From: Streptomyces sp. Ru73
Lineage (GTDB): Bacteria > Actinomycetota > Actinomycetes > Streptomycetales > Streptomycetaceae
Reading direction: 5' to 3'
Length of the DNA stretch: 41,270 nt
Assembly: GCF_002920575.1 (NCBI RefSeq)
Contig: NZ_PQSQ01000073.1
Coordinates: 1 to 41,270, forward strand
In this document: positions 24,776-32,327 of the stretch, one piece after another
How the letters are laid out: each line of letters opens with the position of its first letter
Numbering within the stretch: the first letter of the stretch is position 1
Notes under the pieces: model-generated
Told to the model about the DNA's origin: nothing
Seen by the model: only the letters and a program-made list of their open reading frames with translations
Databases searched by the model: none
Position numbers and translations under genes: made by a program

Positions 24776-25255
24776 ATGGCGACACCCGACTTCATCCGCG
24801 AAATCCGTGCGACCGCCGGCCATCAGCTGCTCTGGATGCCGGGCGTGAGCGCGATCGTCCTCGACGACGAGGGGCGGGTGCTGCTGGGACGCCGCGCCGA
24901 CAGCGGCCGCTGGTCGATCATCGGCGGCATCCCCGAGCCGGGCGAGCAGCCCGCCGTCTGCGCCGTCCGCGAGGTGCTGGAGGAGACCGCCGTCCACTGC
25001 GTCCCGGAGCGGCTCCTCCTGGTCGAGGCCTTGGAACCGGTGACCTACCCGAACGGCGACCGCTGCCAGTTCATGGACATCTGCTTCCTCTGCCATGCGG
25101 AGAGTAACGAGTGCCGCGTGAACGACGACGAGTCGCTCGAAGTCGGCTGGTTCGAGCTCGATGCTCTGCCCCAGCTGGAAGAGTTCGCTCTTCATCGAAT
25201 CAAGCTGGCCACGGAGGATGCGCCGACTTGGTTCGAGGGCATGGGAGAGGCGTAA
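24776..25255 (+). CDS. NUDIX hydrolase
   Basis: 159 aa. A full Nudix box is present: the Gly of GGIPEPGE, five residues, Glu, seven residues, then REVLEETAV (G-x5-E-x7-REUxEExxU). It would hydrolyse a nucleoside diphosphate linked to another group; the substrate is not predictable. In the first two thirds codons end almost only in G/C. From about 25090 the frame stays open but A/T endings become frequent (agt, gaa, gat, gct, ctt, cat, cga). An integrase gene follows 79 bp downstream. The 3' part may therefore have come with the island and rebuilt the gene's end (inference). Confidence 0.92.
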   Translation: MATPDFIREIRATAGHQLLWMPGVSAIVLDDEGRVLLGRRADSGRWSIIGGIPEPGEQPAVCAVREVLEETAVHCVPERLLLVEALEPVTYPNGDRCQFMDICFLCHAESNECRVNDDESLEVGWFELDALPQLEEFALHRIKLATEDAPTWFEGMGEA

Positions 25256-25301
25256 GGGCCGCCCGGCCGAGCTGGATGAGGGCTCTGTCGCATCAGTCAC
25301 T

Positions 25302-25321
25302 CTCCGTGACGCTGGAGAGCT
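25302..25321. terminator. Small hairpin after the NUDIX gene
   Basis: CTCTCC and GGAGAG pair across an 8-nt loop in the 79-bp gap between the NUDIX stop and the integrase stop. It is a weak terminator candidate for either gene. Nothing else is visible in the gap. Confidence 0.35.
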
Positions 25322-25332
25322 CTGACGGCAAA

Positions 25333-25366
25333 AGTCAGCACGAAGTCAGCACCAAGTCAGCACGGC
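25333..25366. repeat. Three tandem 11-bp repeats at the integrase 3' end
   Basis: AGTCAGCACGA, AGTCAGCACCA and AGTCAGCACGG follow each other without gaps. They overlap the last codons and stop of the integrase (...VLTSC). Short direct repeats beside an integrase are typical of recombinase arm sites or the attachment site itself, so this is a candidate att region. It is too short and has no spacers to be a CRISPR. Confidence 0.6.
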
Positions 25367-26483
25367 ACTCCTCCTCGGTCGCCGCCTCGGGGGCGGCATG
25401 GGGCCGGTACGTCGACTCCAGGATCTGCCGACAGCGCTCCCGCCCGTCCAGGGTGAGATGGCCGTAGACGGCCGCCGTCGTGTTGATCGTGCGGTGTCCC
25501 ATCCAGTGTGAGACCTCGTGCAAAGCGGCGCCGTGGGAAAGCGTGACGGTAGCCCATTGGTGCCGTAGGTCGTGAGGCGTGTATTTCGGAAGGCCGAGTC
25601 GCTCGATCGCCCTGTCCCACGACTTACGGACCAAACCGCTGTGTGGGATACCGCCCCGCTCATTGAGGATCGGTAGCCGATCTTTGAAGTGCTCCAAGAA
25701 TTCCGGGATTGGTATGTCTCGCCACTCGCCTTCCTGGCGATGCTTCAGTGCCGCGTAATTCGCTGCGTACTTACCCGACGCGTTTTTGACGCGAACCACT
25801 TGTCGCCGAGCTCGCAGAACACCACTCGAAACATCCTCAGGAAACACTCCAAGAGATTCGCCGATTCGAAGCCCGGCGCATGCCATGAGCCACACAGCCG
25901 GCTCCAGGCGTGGACCGATCTCCCGAGCCAGCGCCGCGATTTCATCAGGACCTGGAAGCGCTCGCTCATCCACCGGAAGAATCGGGTTGTCAAGCTTCTT
26001 CGCTTCCTTGACCGGGTTGCTCGGTATCCGCTTGTGCCGTACGGCGTGCGAGAACATTCCTGACAGAGGGATGCGCCGGGCTTCGACCGTGTTGAGTGCC
26101 GCACCGCCCCGACGCCAGAGCGCGTACAGCCCCTCCACATCCGAGGCTGTCACCTGGGCAATGGTCTTGCCGCCCAGATGCGGCACCACGTGCAGCCGCA
26201 TGACACGCTCGTACGCTTCATAGGTCCCGGCCGCGCCGCTCATCTGCTCCAGCCACTCCGTGGCGTACCGGCGGACGGAGACCTTCCCCGCTGACGGGTC
26301 GATGTATGTGTTCTCACGCTTGTCGTTCTCCACCTTGGTGGCGAAATCGATGGCGTCCTTCTTACGCGCGAAGGCCTTCTGGCGTTGCCGCGCAGAGCGC
26401 CCTCCCGGTTCTCGGTACCGAACCACCCATCGCTTGCCAGAAGCCGTAGCTCCGCTGTCGCTGATCGTGGCCAAATTGCTCAC
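25335..26483 (-). CDS. Site-specific tyrosine recombinase / integrase
   Basis: 382 aa from GTG 26483. There is an arm-binding N-terminus (GKRWVVRYREPGG, FARKKDAIDFATKVE) and a core-binding domain (about 75-165, ATEWLEQMSG...VVPHLGGKTIAQVTASDV). The catalytic domain has Arg in CAGLRIGESLG, HDLRHQWAT, WMGHRTINTT and the nucleophile Tyr in AAVYGHL. It is the phage/ICE type used by actinomycete integrative elements. An ATG at 26546 gives a 403-residue alternative; both have weak Shine-Dalgarno sequences. Codon use is less GC-biased than the host genes. The gene faces the NUDIX gene, so the attachment site is probably between them or inside the NUDIX 3' end. No excisionase or replication gene was found. 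Confidence 0.93.
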   Translation of the reverse strand: MSNLATISDSGATASGKRWVVRYREPGGRSARQRQKAFARKKDAIDFATKVENDKRENTYIDPSAGKVSVRRYATEWLEQMSGAAGTYEAYERVMRLHVVPHLGGKTIAQVTASDVEGLYALWRRGGAALNTVEARRIPLSGMFSHAVRHKRIPSNPVKEAKKLDNPILPVDERALPGPDEIAALAREIGPRLEPAVWLMACAGLRIGESLGVFPEDVSSGVLRARRQVVRVKNASGKYAANYAALKHRQEGEWRDIPIPEFLEHFKDRLPILNERGGIPHSGLVRKSWDRAIERLGLPKYTPHDLRHQWATVTLSHGAALHEVSHWMGHRTINTTAAVYGHLTLDGRERCRQILESTYRPHAAPEAATEEECRADLVLTSC

Positions 26484-26546
26484 CCATCTCTCGGAAGCGC
26501 CGCGCTGCGTCCGCAGCTTCGGCGAGTGGATGATGTTGTAATCCAT

Positions 26547-27532
26547 AATCCCGGCCGCGCCAAATGTGCTCAGTGCGACGGGATCTGGCACCAGGGGAGG
26601 ACGCTTAGGGGAATTACAGGTAACCTCTGATGCGGTTGGCTATGGTTGGCGCGTTCGCTTGGCGTGGGGCAGTGTGTTGGTGGTCATGTCGGGATTGAAG
26701 CCATTGGTATCTCGGGCAGTGGTCAGACTGGGGCCAGCTCAGGCTCGTGAGGCTGCCACAACGTCGTCCCGCTGACTCGCCCCAGAGAGAACTGTGAAAG
26801 TGCTTCCAACGGTCCTCATGCGTACGGCGCGTCCCGCCGGCCATGCCGCTCCCCACGGGAGTCGAACCTGGCATCGGGCCGAGGCGGTAGCTCACGTGGC
26901 GCGGTCATCTCGGGCTGCCCGACTTCTGTTCCGGTCAGTGCTGACGTGCAGGGGCTCAGACCAGCGTGAGCAGGGCGACCGGTTGCTTCTCGCGGGAACG
27001 ACGTCAACGGCCGCGTGCGCACGCTGTCCGCGGCAGGCAACGCCTATGCCTTGATCTCCGTACCTCTGCTGGAGCATGGCCAGGTGCCGGTCGGCACGGT
27101 GGTCACTTGGTAGCTAGTCGACATACCGGTCCTCGCCTTGACGAGGCGCGGCTGAGACTTCCTCTTCGACCAACCGCGGCCGACCACGGCCGTACTGGAC
27201 TACGGATGGAATTAACGGCGGCGTAGCGGACGGCGATGTGGAGCCGATCGTTGGTGCTGGGACGGCGTTTCGTGTAGGCGGACCCGCCCACGTGCCTGTG
27301 GCTGGCGTGGATCGTCTTGCCGCAGCGGGAGTGCGAAGCCCACCGAGCTGGCCCTCACAGGACGACCGGCGGGATCAGCTTGTTCTTGTGCGCCCCCAAT
27401 GCACCGTTGCGATCCCTGTGTGGTTGGTGTCTACTCCATTTCTCAGAGCGTCCATTGGGGGGACTATGCGATTAAAGACCTGTGCCGTGGGGCTGGTGGT
27501 CGGCATTGGATGGTTGCGTAGCTGGAGCACCG
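26547..27532. other. Gene-poor, decayed stretch of the island
   Basis: About 1 kb without a convincing intact gene. It holds near-tandem GGTTGGC copies (about 26635-26652), a tRNA T-arm-like string on the minus strand near 26851-26868 that does not fold into a tRNA, a short coding remnant at 26976-27114, a hairpin CCTCG/CGAGG near 27131-27146, and a 28-codon frame before the nuclease gene. The look is that of remnants left by repeated insertion and deletion. Confidence 0.5.
26976..27114 (+). pseudogene. Possible C-terminal remnant of a lost gene
   Basis: One frame is open from a TGA at about 26970 to a TAG at 27112-27114. It has strongly G/C third positions and reads ...GNDVNGRVRTLSAAGNAY, then ALISVPLLEHGQVPVGTVVTW. 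It has no start codon or Shine-Dalgarno. The host-like codon use suggests the tail of a degraded gene. I do not recognise the family. Confidence 0.35.
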
Positions 27533-28630
27533 GTGACGCTTGGGCCTGCTGATGGTGGCCGGCGGAGCCGGCGCGGTTTTCTGTACCAGGACGCGGTCAC
27601 GCTCCTGGACTGCCTCGACATGCTGGACGGCCACTGGACGGAAGTCTCTTGGGAGGATCTGGAGGACGTCCTCTGCTATACGGCTGACGCGCCTTCTTAC
27701 CGGCAGGTGAAGACAGTTGAGGGGGCGAAGCGTCACAGCATCGCAGATATCTGTAAGCCGGATCCAGCGAAGAAGACCGAGAACAGAACGGCGGCGACGA
27801 GCTACCTCGGCAAGCTGTTCGGCGGAAAGCCACTTCCTGAGGGAACGCGTTTCACGCTGATCGTGAATGAGACGCCCCAGCGCGATCTGTTCCAGTTTGT
27901 CTGTGAGCGCGGCGGCACGCGCGGGCCGATCAGCGCCGAGGACCGCGAGCGGATTGTGGAGAAGCTCGACGGTCTGAGCCTGCCCGACGGTCGTGACGTC
28001 GGATGGTGTGTCGACCGCCTGGATGTCCTTGTCACAGCACGCAGCTGCGATCAGGTCGAAGATGAAGCCCGTCGACGTCTGGTTCCGCTGATCACGACAT
28101 ACCTCGGCCAGGACCCTCTGGCGCAGGAAGTGGACAACGTCCTGCTGGGTCTCCACGGTTACATCGCGCGCCGGGCTACCGAACCAGAGCCTCGACGCCA
28201 CACGGCCGACGAATTCCGGTGCATCCTTGGAAAGACCATTCTCCAGGTGACCGGTCAGCGCCCCGATGGTTCCACTGAGCCTCTGATGACACTTCAGGCG
28301 AAGCTCCGGCCAGCCGGCGTACCCAATGCGGAGGCCGAGCGCCAGCATCAGGCCATGCTGGCGTTCCGTCAGACCCAGCGCCGCAGTCTAGGCAGCGAGC
28401 GCCAGCGTCTCGCCGAGCTATCTGACAAGGTCTACGCCATCTGCCAGCTCACCTCAATGCAAAGGCGCGGCGGCCTGATCGAGGCAGGGGAACCCGCGTA
28501 CAGGGCAACCATGCTTGCAGTCAGCCAGATGCGGGAAGTGGTCTCTGGCACGGTAGACCTCAGCCAAGCGCTGGCTGCGCTGAGCGACATCACCGCGCGC
28601 TGCCAGAACAGGTACGAAGATGCCTCATAA
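27533..28630 (+). CDS. DUF4297/Cap4-like PD-(D/E)xK nuclease of an ABC-3C-type system
   Basis: 365 aa. The N-terminus carries a nuclease-like signature: RRGFLYQDAVTLLDCL (14-28), acidic WEDLEDVLCY with Glu44-Asp45, and YRQVKTVEG with Gln58-x-Lys60. This E/D...QxK order is that of the dsDNA-nuclease domain of Cap4/DUF4297 effectors. A mixed helical middle and C-terminal half (about 100-365) follow, probably the part that contacts its partners. GTG 27533 is used because GGAG lies 5 nt upstream and it begins just before the conserved domain; GTG 27482 is possible. It overlaps the next gene by 11 bp. As first gene of the three-gene operon, it is the likely toxic effector cutting DNA when released (inference). 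Confidence 0.75.
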   Translation: MTLGPADGGRRSRRGFLYQDAVTLLDCLDMLDGHWTEVSWEDLEDVLCYTADAPSYRQVKTVEGAKRHSIADICKPDPAKKTENRTAATSYLGKLFGGKPLPEGTRFTLIVNETPQRDLFQFVCERGGTRGPISAEDRERIVEKLDGLSLPDGRDVGWCVDRLDVLVTARSCDQVEDEARRRLVPLITTYLGQDPLAQEVDNVLLGLHGYIARRATEPEPRRHTADEFRCILGKTILQVTGQRPDGSTEPLMTLQAKLRPAGVPNAEAERQHQAMLAFRQTQRRSLGSERQRLAELSDKVYAICQLTSMQRRGGLIEAGEPAYRATMLAVSQMREVVSGTVDLSQALAALSDITARCQNRYEDAS

Positions 28631-29204
28631 GATCGGCAGCAAGGTCGTGCCGCCCCTCCATAGAGCATGGGATCCCGACGACTCCATCGACTTCCATGGC
28701 TCGCGCCTGTTGCTGCTCATCTATCTGTGCGGTCAGAACCCTGGGTCGTACATCGAAGGACGTACGAAGTTCGCGAAGCTCGACTTCTTCCTGCGCTACC
28801 CCGGATTCCTAGAACGGGCCCACGCCACTCTGCTCCCGGGGAGGGATGGCCCGTCAGAGGTGTTCGTCGCACCGGATGCCTCCGAGATCGAGGCGCCGAT
28901 GGTGCGCTACCGGTACGGCCCCTGGGATCACCGCTACCGTCAATTTCTGTCCTTTCTCACCGCGCGCGGTCTTGTGACCGTCACCGTTAGCCACAACCCG
29001 GAGCGGGTGAAGCTCACGTCCGCCGGCAAGACGACGGCGGCGCGGCTCACGGCGATGAAGCAGTTCCAACCCCTGGTCCAGCGATGTCGAGCCATGCAGG
29101 GCAACCTGGCGGACATGTCAGGTACCGACCTCAAGAATCTCATCTACGAGCTGTTTCCGGATGAAGTCGGCAACGTGACCTTCCACCAGGAGATCCGTCC
29201 ATGA
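28620..29204 (+). CDS. ABC-3C-type middle component, winged-helix-like
   Basis: 194 aa. The middle gene of the operon, overlapping the nuclease stop by 11 bp and the ATPase start as ATGA. It shows HGSRLLLLIYLCGQN, then EGRTKFAKLDFFLRYPGFLERA (about 47-68). That second motif is the phrase I associate with the small middle components of ABC-three-component systems. RYGPWDHRYRQFLSFLTARGLVTVT and VKLTSAGKTTAARL read like a winged-helix domain. It has no catalytic motif. It would bridge effector and ATPase or sense DNA (inference). Confidence 0.7.
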   Translation: MPHKIGSKVVPPLHRAWDPDDSIDFHGSRLLLLIYLCGQNPGSYIEGRTKFAKLDFFLRYPGFLERAHATLLPGRDGPSEVFVAPDASEIEAPMVRYRYGPWDHRYRQFLSFLTARGLVTVTVSHNPERVKLTSAGKTTAARLTAMKQFQPLVQRCRAMQGNLADMSGTDLKNLIYELFPDEVGNVTFHQEIRP

Positions 29205-31120
29205 GCGAGCCCAGCACATCCGAGCGCGGCCTGCGGATCGCCCAAGTCAGGCTGGTACACCCAGGCGGCGAGTTCGACGAGTATGTATTCGAATCTGGCA
29301 AGCTCAACGTCCTCACTGGCGTGCCCAACAGCTCCAAAACCACGACGCTCCGAGTGATCGACTACTGCCTCGGCGACCGGGGTAGCCCTGCCGAGGCCCT
29401 CAAAGCGGCGGTCGCCGATGAACACGTCGAGGTCAGCACGGCCCTGAGAATCCACGGGCGGCCCTACACCCTCACGAGGTACCTCACGCAAGGGCGGCTG
29501 GGAAAGGTCAGCATCAACGGTTCGGAGATCGCAGCAGCTGAGTTCTCCGACTGGATCCTGGGCGAGCTGGGATGGCCCAACCTTCGCATTCCCAAGGGGC
29601 TTCACGCGACTGCGGCCAATGAACAGGTTTCTCTGTCCTTCCGCAACACCTTGCGTCATTTCTACCGGAACGAGGATTCCTGGACGAGCTTCGCGAACAA
29701 GGAGCATGAGTTCGTCCGGCGAGCGGTCGTCAGCCAGCTCCTAGGGTTCGCCCGGTCACGAACCGCCCAAGCTAACCGGGACTTCCAGCTCGCTCAGGCA
29801 AAGCGGCGCCGTGACGAGGCCGAGGCCGTGAGCAGAGAGGTCCGGGAGAGCACTCTCCAGGCCGTCACCGCGATCTCCGAGAACCTGGGCCTGCCCGTCG
29901 TCCACTCCATAGAGCAGGTCGCCTCAGCACGCCGCGAGCTGCAAAGTGAGCTCGAAGCCATCTACGACCATCGGCGCCGTCTGACAGCTGAGATCCAAAG
30001 CATCACTGGAGGAAGCGCGTCTGCCGGCGCACCCGCGGGCTACGACTCCTCATTGACTGCTGCCTATGGCGACGTCACCAGCCGACTCAGGCGCGCAACC
30101 GATGAGGTAGCAGGTCTGGAACACCTGCTCGAGGAACACCGCCGCTCGGCTCGCACCGTCACGGCTGAGGTAGGCCGGATGGAGCGCCTCATCACCTCCA
30201 TTGAGGTCTTCGACGCCTTGCCAGTTCGCTTATGTCCTGCCTGCGAGCAGAGCGTCGATCCGCACCGTGATCACCATGAGGATGCCTGCTATCTGTGCTT
30301 CCAGACGGTGGACGATGACAAGCGCCAGCGCAGAGCGCAGGTCGAGATCAGATCCCTGAAGTCAGAACTGTCCGATCTGGACGACGTCATCGCACACACC
30401 GTGAGCGACCTTGAAGCCGCGCGAGGGCAGCAGCAGGCCCTGCATACCCAGCAAGCAGAACTGGCGCGGCAACTCAACCAGCAGCGCGCTGCGCAACTTG
30501 CCCCTTTCATGGCAACGCTGGAAGAACTCGCCGCGCGGATAGCCCAGCTGGAGCACAAGCTGACTGCCCTTCCCGCTGTAGAAGAAATCCTTCAGCGTCG
30601 CGACGAAGCGCACCACACTCTGCTCTCCGCTCAGCAGACCGTGGATCGGATCGAGAAACAGCAGCCGGTATCCGTAAGGCCCGTACTGCCCCCTATGGAC
30701 CGGTGCTCCGCCTTCGCCGACCGCATGAACGACTTCCTCGCCCGTTACCGTGACACGCTGTGGGTGAATCGGGACGTATCGATCAGGGACACTGATCTCA
30801 CCTTCTACGTCGGTTCCAGACCCTGGGACCAGGGCCTGGGGGCAGAGGCCACAGTCCTGTTCTTCCTGGCGTACAGCTATGCCACCTTGTTCCTCGAAAG
30901 AGACCTCGACCAGGAGTGTGCCTTCCCCGGGCTGCTCCTGCTGGACAACCCCTACCAGCAGGGCATCGCCCACGCCGTAGTGCGCCAAGCTCTCACAGAG
31001 CTGGCCGACGCCGCACGCGACACCGGAACCCAAGTCATCAGCACGCAAACGCTGAGGCCACCCAACAATCCTGAGATCATCCGCGAGATCGTGATGCCGA
31101 GGGCGTACGCCACCCCGTAG
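29201..31120 (+). CDS. Rad50/SMC-like ABC ATPase with zinc-hook-like insert (ABC-3C, DUF3732-like)
   Basis: 639 aa. The N-terminal ATP lobe has a variant Walker A, TGVPNSSKTTTL (Lys46), in which Ser stands where the second Gly is usual, followed by the hallmark VIDYCLGD. Long heptad-like coiled coils (about 190-340 and 375-500) surround CPAC (345-348) and CYLC (363-366), a zinc-hook-like turn. The C-terminal lobe has LGAEATVLFFLAYSYA in the ABC-signature position and Walker B GLLLLDNP (Asp582), with Asn replacing the catalytic Glu. This matches DUF3732-type ATPases of ABC-3C conflict systems. The ATG overlaps the middle gene's stop. It probably senses DNA structure or ends and controls the nuclease (inference). 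Confidence 0.85.
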   Translation: MSEPSTSERGLRIAQVRLVHPGGEFDEYVFESGKLNVLTGVPNSSKTTTLRVIDYCLGDRGSPAEALKAAVADEHVEVSTALRIHGRPYTLTRYLTQGRLGKVSINGSEIAAAEFSDWILGELGWPNLRIPKGLHATAANEQVSLSFRNTLRHFYRNEDSWTSFANKEHEFVRRAVVSQLLGFARSRTAQANRDFQLAQAKRRRDEAEAVSREVRESTLQAVTAISENLGLPVVHSIEQVASARRELQSELEAIYDHRRRLTAEIQSITGGSASAGAPAGYDSSLTAAYGDVTSRLRRATDEVAGLEHLLEEHRRSARTVTAEVGRMERLITSIEVFDALPVRLCPACEQSVDPHRDHHEDACYLCFQTVDDDKRQRRAQVEIRSLKSELSDLDDVIAHTVSDLEAARGQQQALHTQQAELARQLNQQRAAQLAPFMATLEELAARIAQLEHKLTALPAVEEILQRRDEAHHTLLSAQQTVDRIEKQQPVSVRPVLPPMDRCSAFADRMNDFLARYRDTLWVNRDVSIRDTDLTFYVGSRPWDQGLGAEATVLFFLAYSYATLFLERDLDQECAFPGLLLLDNPYQQGIAHAVVRQALTELADAARDTGTQVISTQTLRPPNNPEIIREIVMPRAYATP

Positions 31121-31627
31121 CCAAACAGCGGCATACCGCGGGCGCGCCACACGGCGGACCACTCTCTGTGCCGTACTCCTCGAACCGCTCCACCTCGGTG
31201 AGCCCCAGCTTCGCCGCGAGGAGCCTCGCGCGGTCGTTGGCGGTCTGGGTGCAGAGCACCACCGGTTCGCCGGGAAGCGCACCCGCGAACCAGTCGAGTG
31301 CCGCTGCACACGTCTCGGCGGCGTACCTGCATCCCCACGCCTCCGGCAGGAACATGTAGCCGAGCCCGGCCTACCCGGCATCCGGACGGACGTGACCCGG
31401 ACGCTCTGCGTCGCGCCGTTCGACCATGATCATGCCGATCATCGCTCCGGCGAGAGCGATCACAAAAAAGCCAGTCGCCGCCCGGGCACTTCAGGCCCCG
31501 TGTGTTCAAGCTCATCACGCGGTCGAGAGCCACCGATGTAGGTGCTCACCTCTGTTGATGCGAACACCTCGATGAACGCCGCACGGTCTCGTGCCTCGGA
31601 CTCGCGGAGCACGAGCCGTTCGGTCCT
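31120..31627 (-). pseudogene. GNAT acetyltransferase pseudogene
   Basis: Read on the minus strand, the frame gives RTERLVLRESEARDRAAFIE...STYIGG, a typical GNAT start, but the start codon is lost (TAA sits where ATG would be, 31628-31630). A frameshift follows at a six-T run, after which ...FFVIALAGAMIGMI continues. A TAG then interrupts before GLGYMFLPEAWGCRYAAE, ending RLLAAKLGLTEVERFEEYGTE. A further shift is needed to reach WSAVWRARG. The gene is therefore dead. Its GC is host-like. Its 3' end touches the ABC-3C ATPase stop. Confidence 0.8.
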
Positions 31628-31666
31628 TTATCGGGGCAGGTGGCCAGGCGACGGGGCCCAGTTCAG

Positions 31667-31698
31667 TCACGGGCGGGCAACCTATCGCCCGCCCGTGA
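31667..31698. promoter_or_regulatory. Perfect 12-bp inverted repeat upstream of the GNAT gene
   Basis: TCACGGGCGGGC (31667-31678) pairs with GCCCGCCCGTGA (31687-31698) across an 8-nt loop. It ends about 86 bp before the GNAT ATG. It may be an operator or attenuator, or a terminator for leftward transcripts. A GAGGAGG motif (31710-31716) follows, with an out-of-frame 17-codon reading frame from 31718. Confidence 0.55.
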
Positions 31699-31784
31699 GT
31701 TATCCGAAAGAGGAGGAATGGAGCGTATATCGAAAGTGCCTGGTGAGGATGGCGGAGAGCCCATTTTGTGATCAGAATGCTTGG

Positions 31785-32327
31785 ATGGTCACGCTTGAGA
31801 CTCCTCGTTTGATCCTGCGTCGCTGGCGCGAGGAGGACGTGGCGCCCATGGCTGCCATCAACGCCGACCCCGAGGTCATGCGGTGGATCCGCGACGGCAG
31901 CGTCCGTGACGAGCAGCAGACCCGCGAGGGGATCCGGGCATGGGAGAGCGAGTGGGAGTCACATGGCTTCGGCCTGTTCGCCGTGGAGTTCCGTTCCACC
32001 GGTGAGCTGGCCGGGTTCACCGGCCTTTCGTTGCCCCACTACTTGCCGGAGGTGCTGCCGGCGGTTGAGGTCGGCTGGCGGCTGGGACGTTCCCACTGGG
32101 GGCGGGGCTTGGCCACCGAGGCGGCTGAGGCCGCCGTACGGTTCGGGTTCGAAGAGCGAGGGCTGGAGCGGATCGTCAGCATCACTCAGGTGGGCAACGA
32201 CGCCTCTGAACGAATCATGACCAAACTGGGGATGCATCCGGTTCGTGAGACCGTCCATCCCACCGGCGGTCGGCGAGTCCGGGTCTTCGAGTTGTCGTCG
32301 GACCAGTACCTCACCGCCACTCGTTGA
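31785..32327 (+). CDS. GNAT family N-acetyltransferase (RimJ/RimL type)
   Basis: 180 aa from ATG 31785. It begins LETPRLILRRWREEDVAPMAAINADPEVM, the standard start of the RimJ/RimL-like group. The acetyl-CoA site is VGWRLGRSHWGRGLATEAA (pattern R/QxxGxG/A), and it continues NDASERIMTKLGM. The acceptor is unknown: protein N-termini, antibiotics or small amines are all possible. Starts further upstream (for example 31749) exist, and none has a clear Shine-Dalgarno. The end overlaps the transposase remnant by 17 bp and looks intact. Confidence 0.85.
   Translation: MVTLETPRLILRRWREEDVAPMAAINADPEVMRWIRDGSVRDEQQTREGIRAWESEWESHGFGLFAVEFRSTGELAGFTGLSLPHYLPEVLPAVEVGWRLGRSHWGRGLATEAAEAAVRFGFEERGLERIVSITQVGNDASERIMTKLGMHPVRETVHPTGGRRVRVFELSSDQYLTATR

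Noticed and set aside
25333..25366. Short repeats considered as a CRISPR array
   Set aside because: The units are 11 bp with no spacers and lie at a coding end. There are no cas genes in the window.
26851..26900. tRNA-like string (GGTTCGACTCCC on the minus strand; GGTAGCTCA on the plus strand)
   Set aside because: The T-stem pairs only 3 of 5 positions and no matching acceptor or anticodon stem could be found. It is not a functional tRNA; at best it is an old att remnant.
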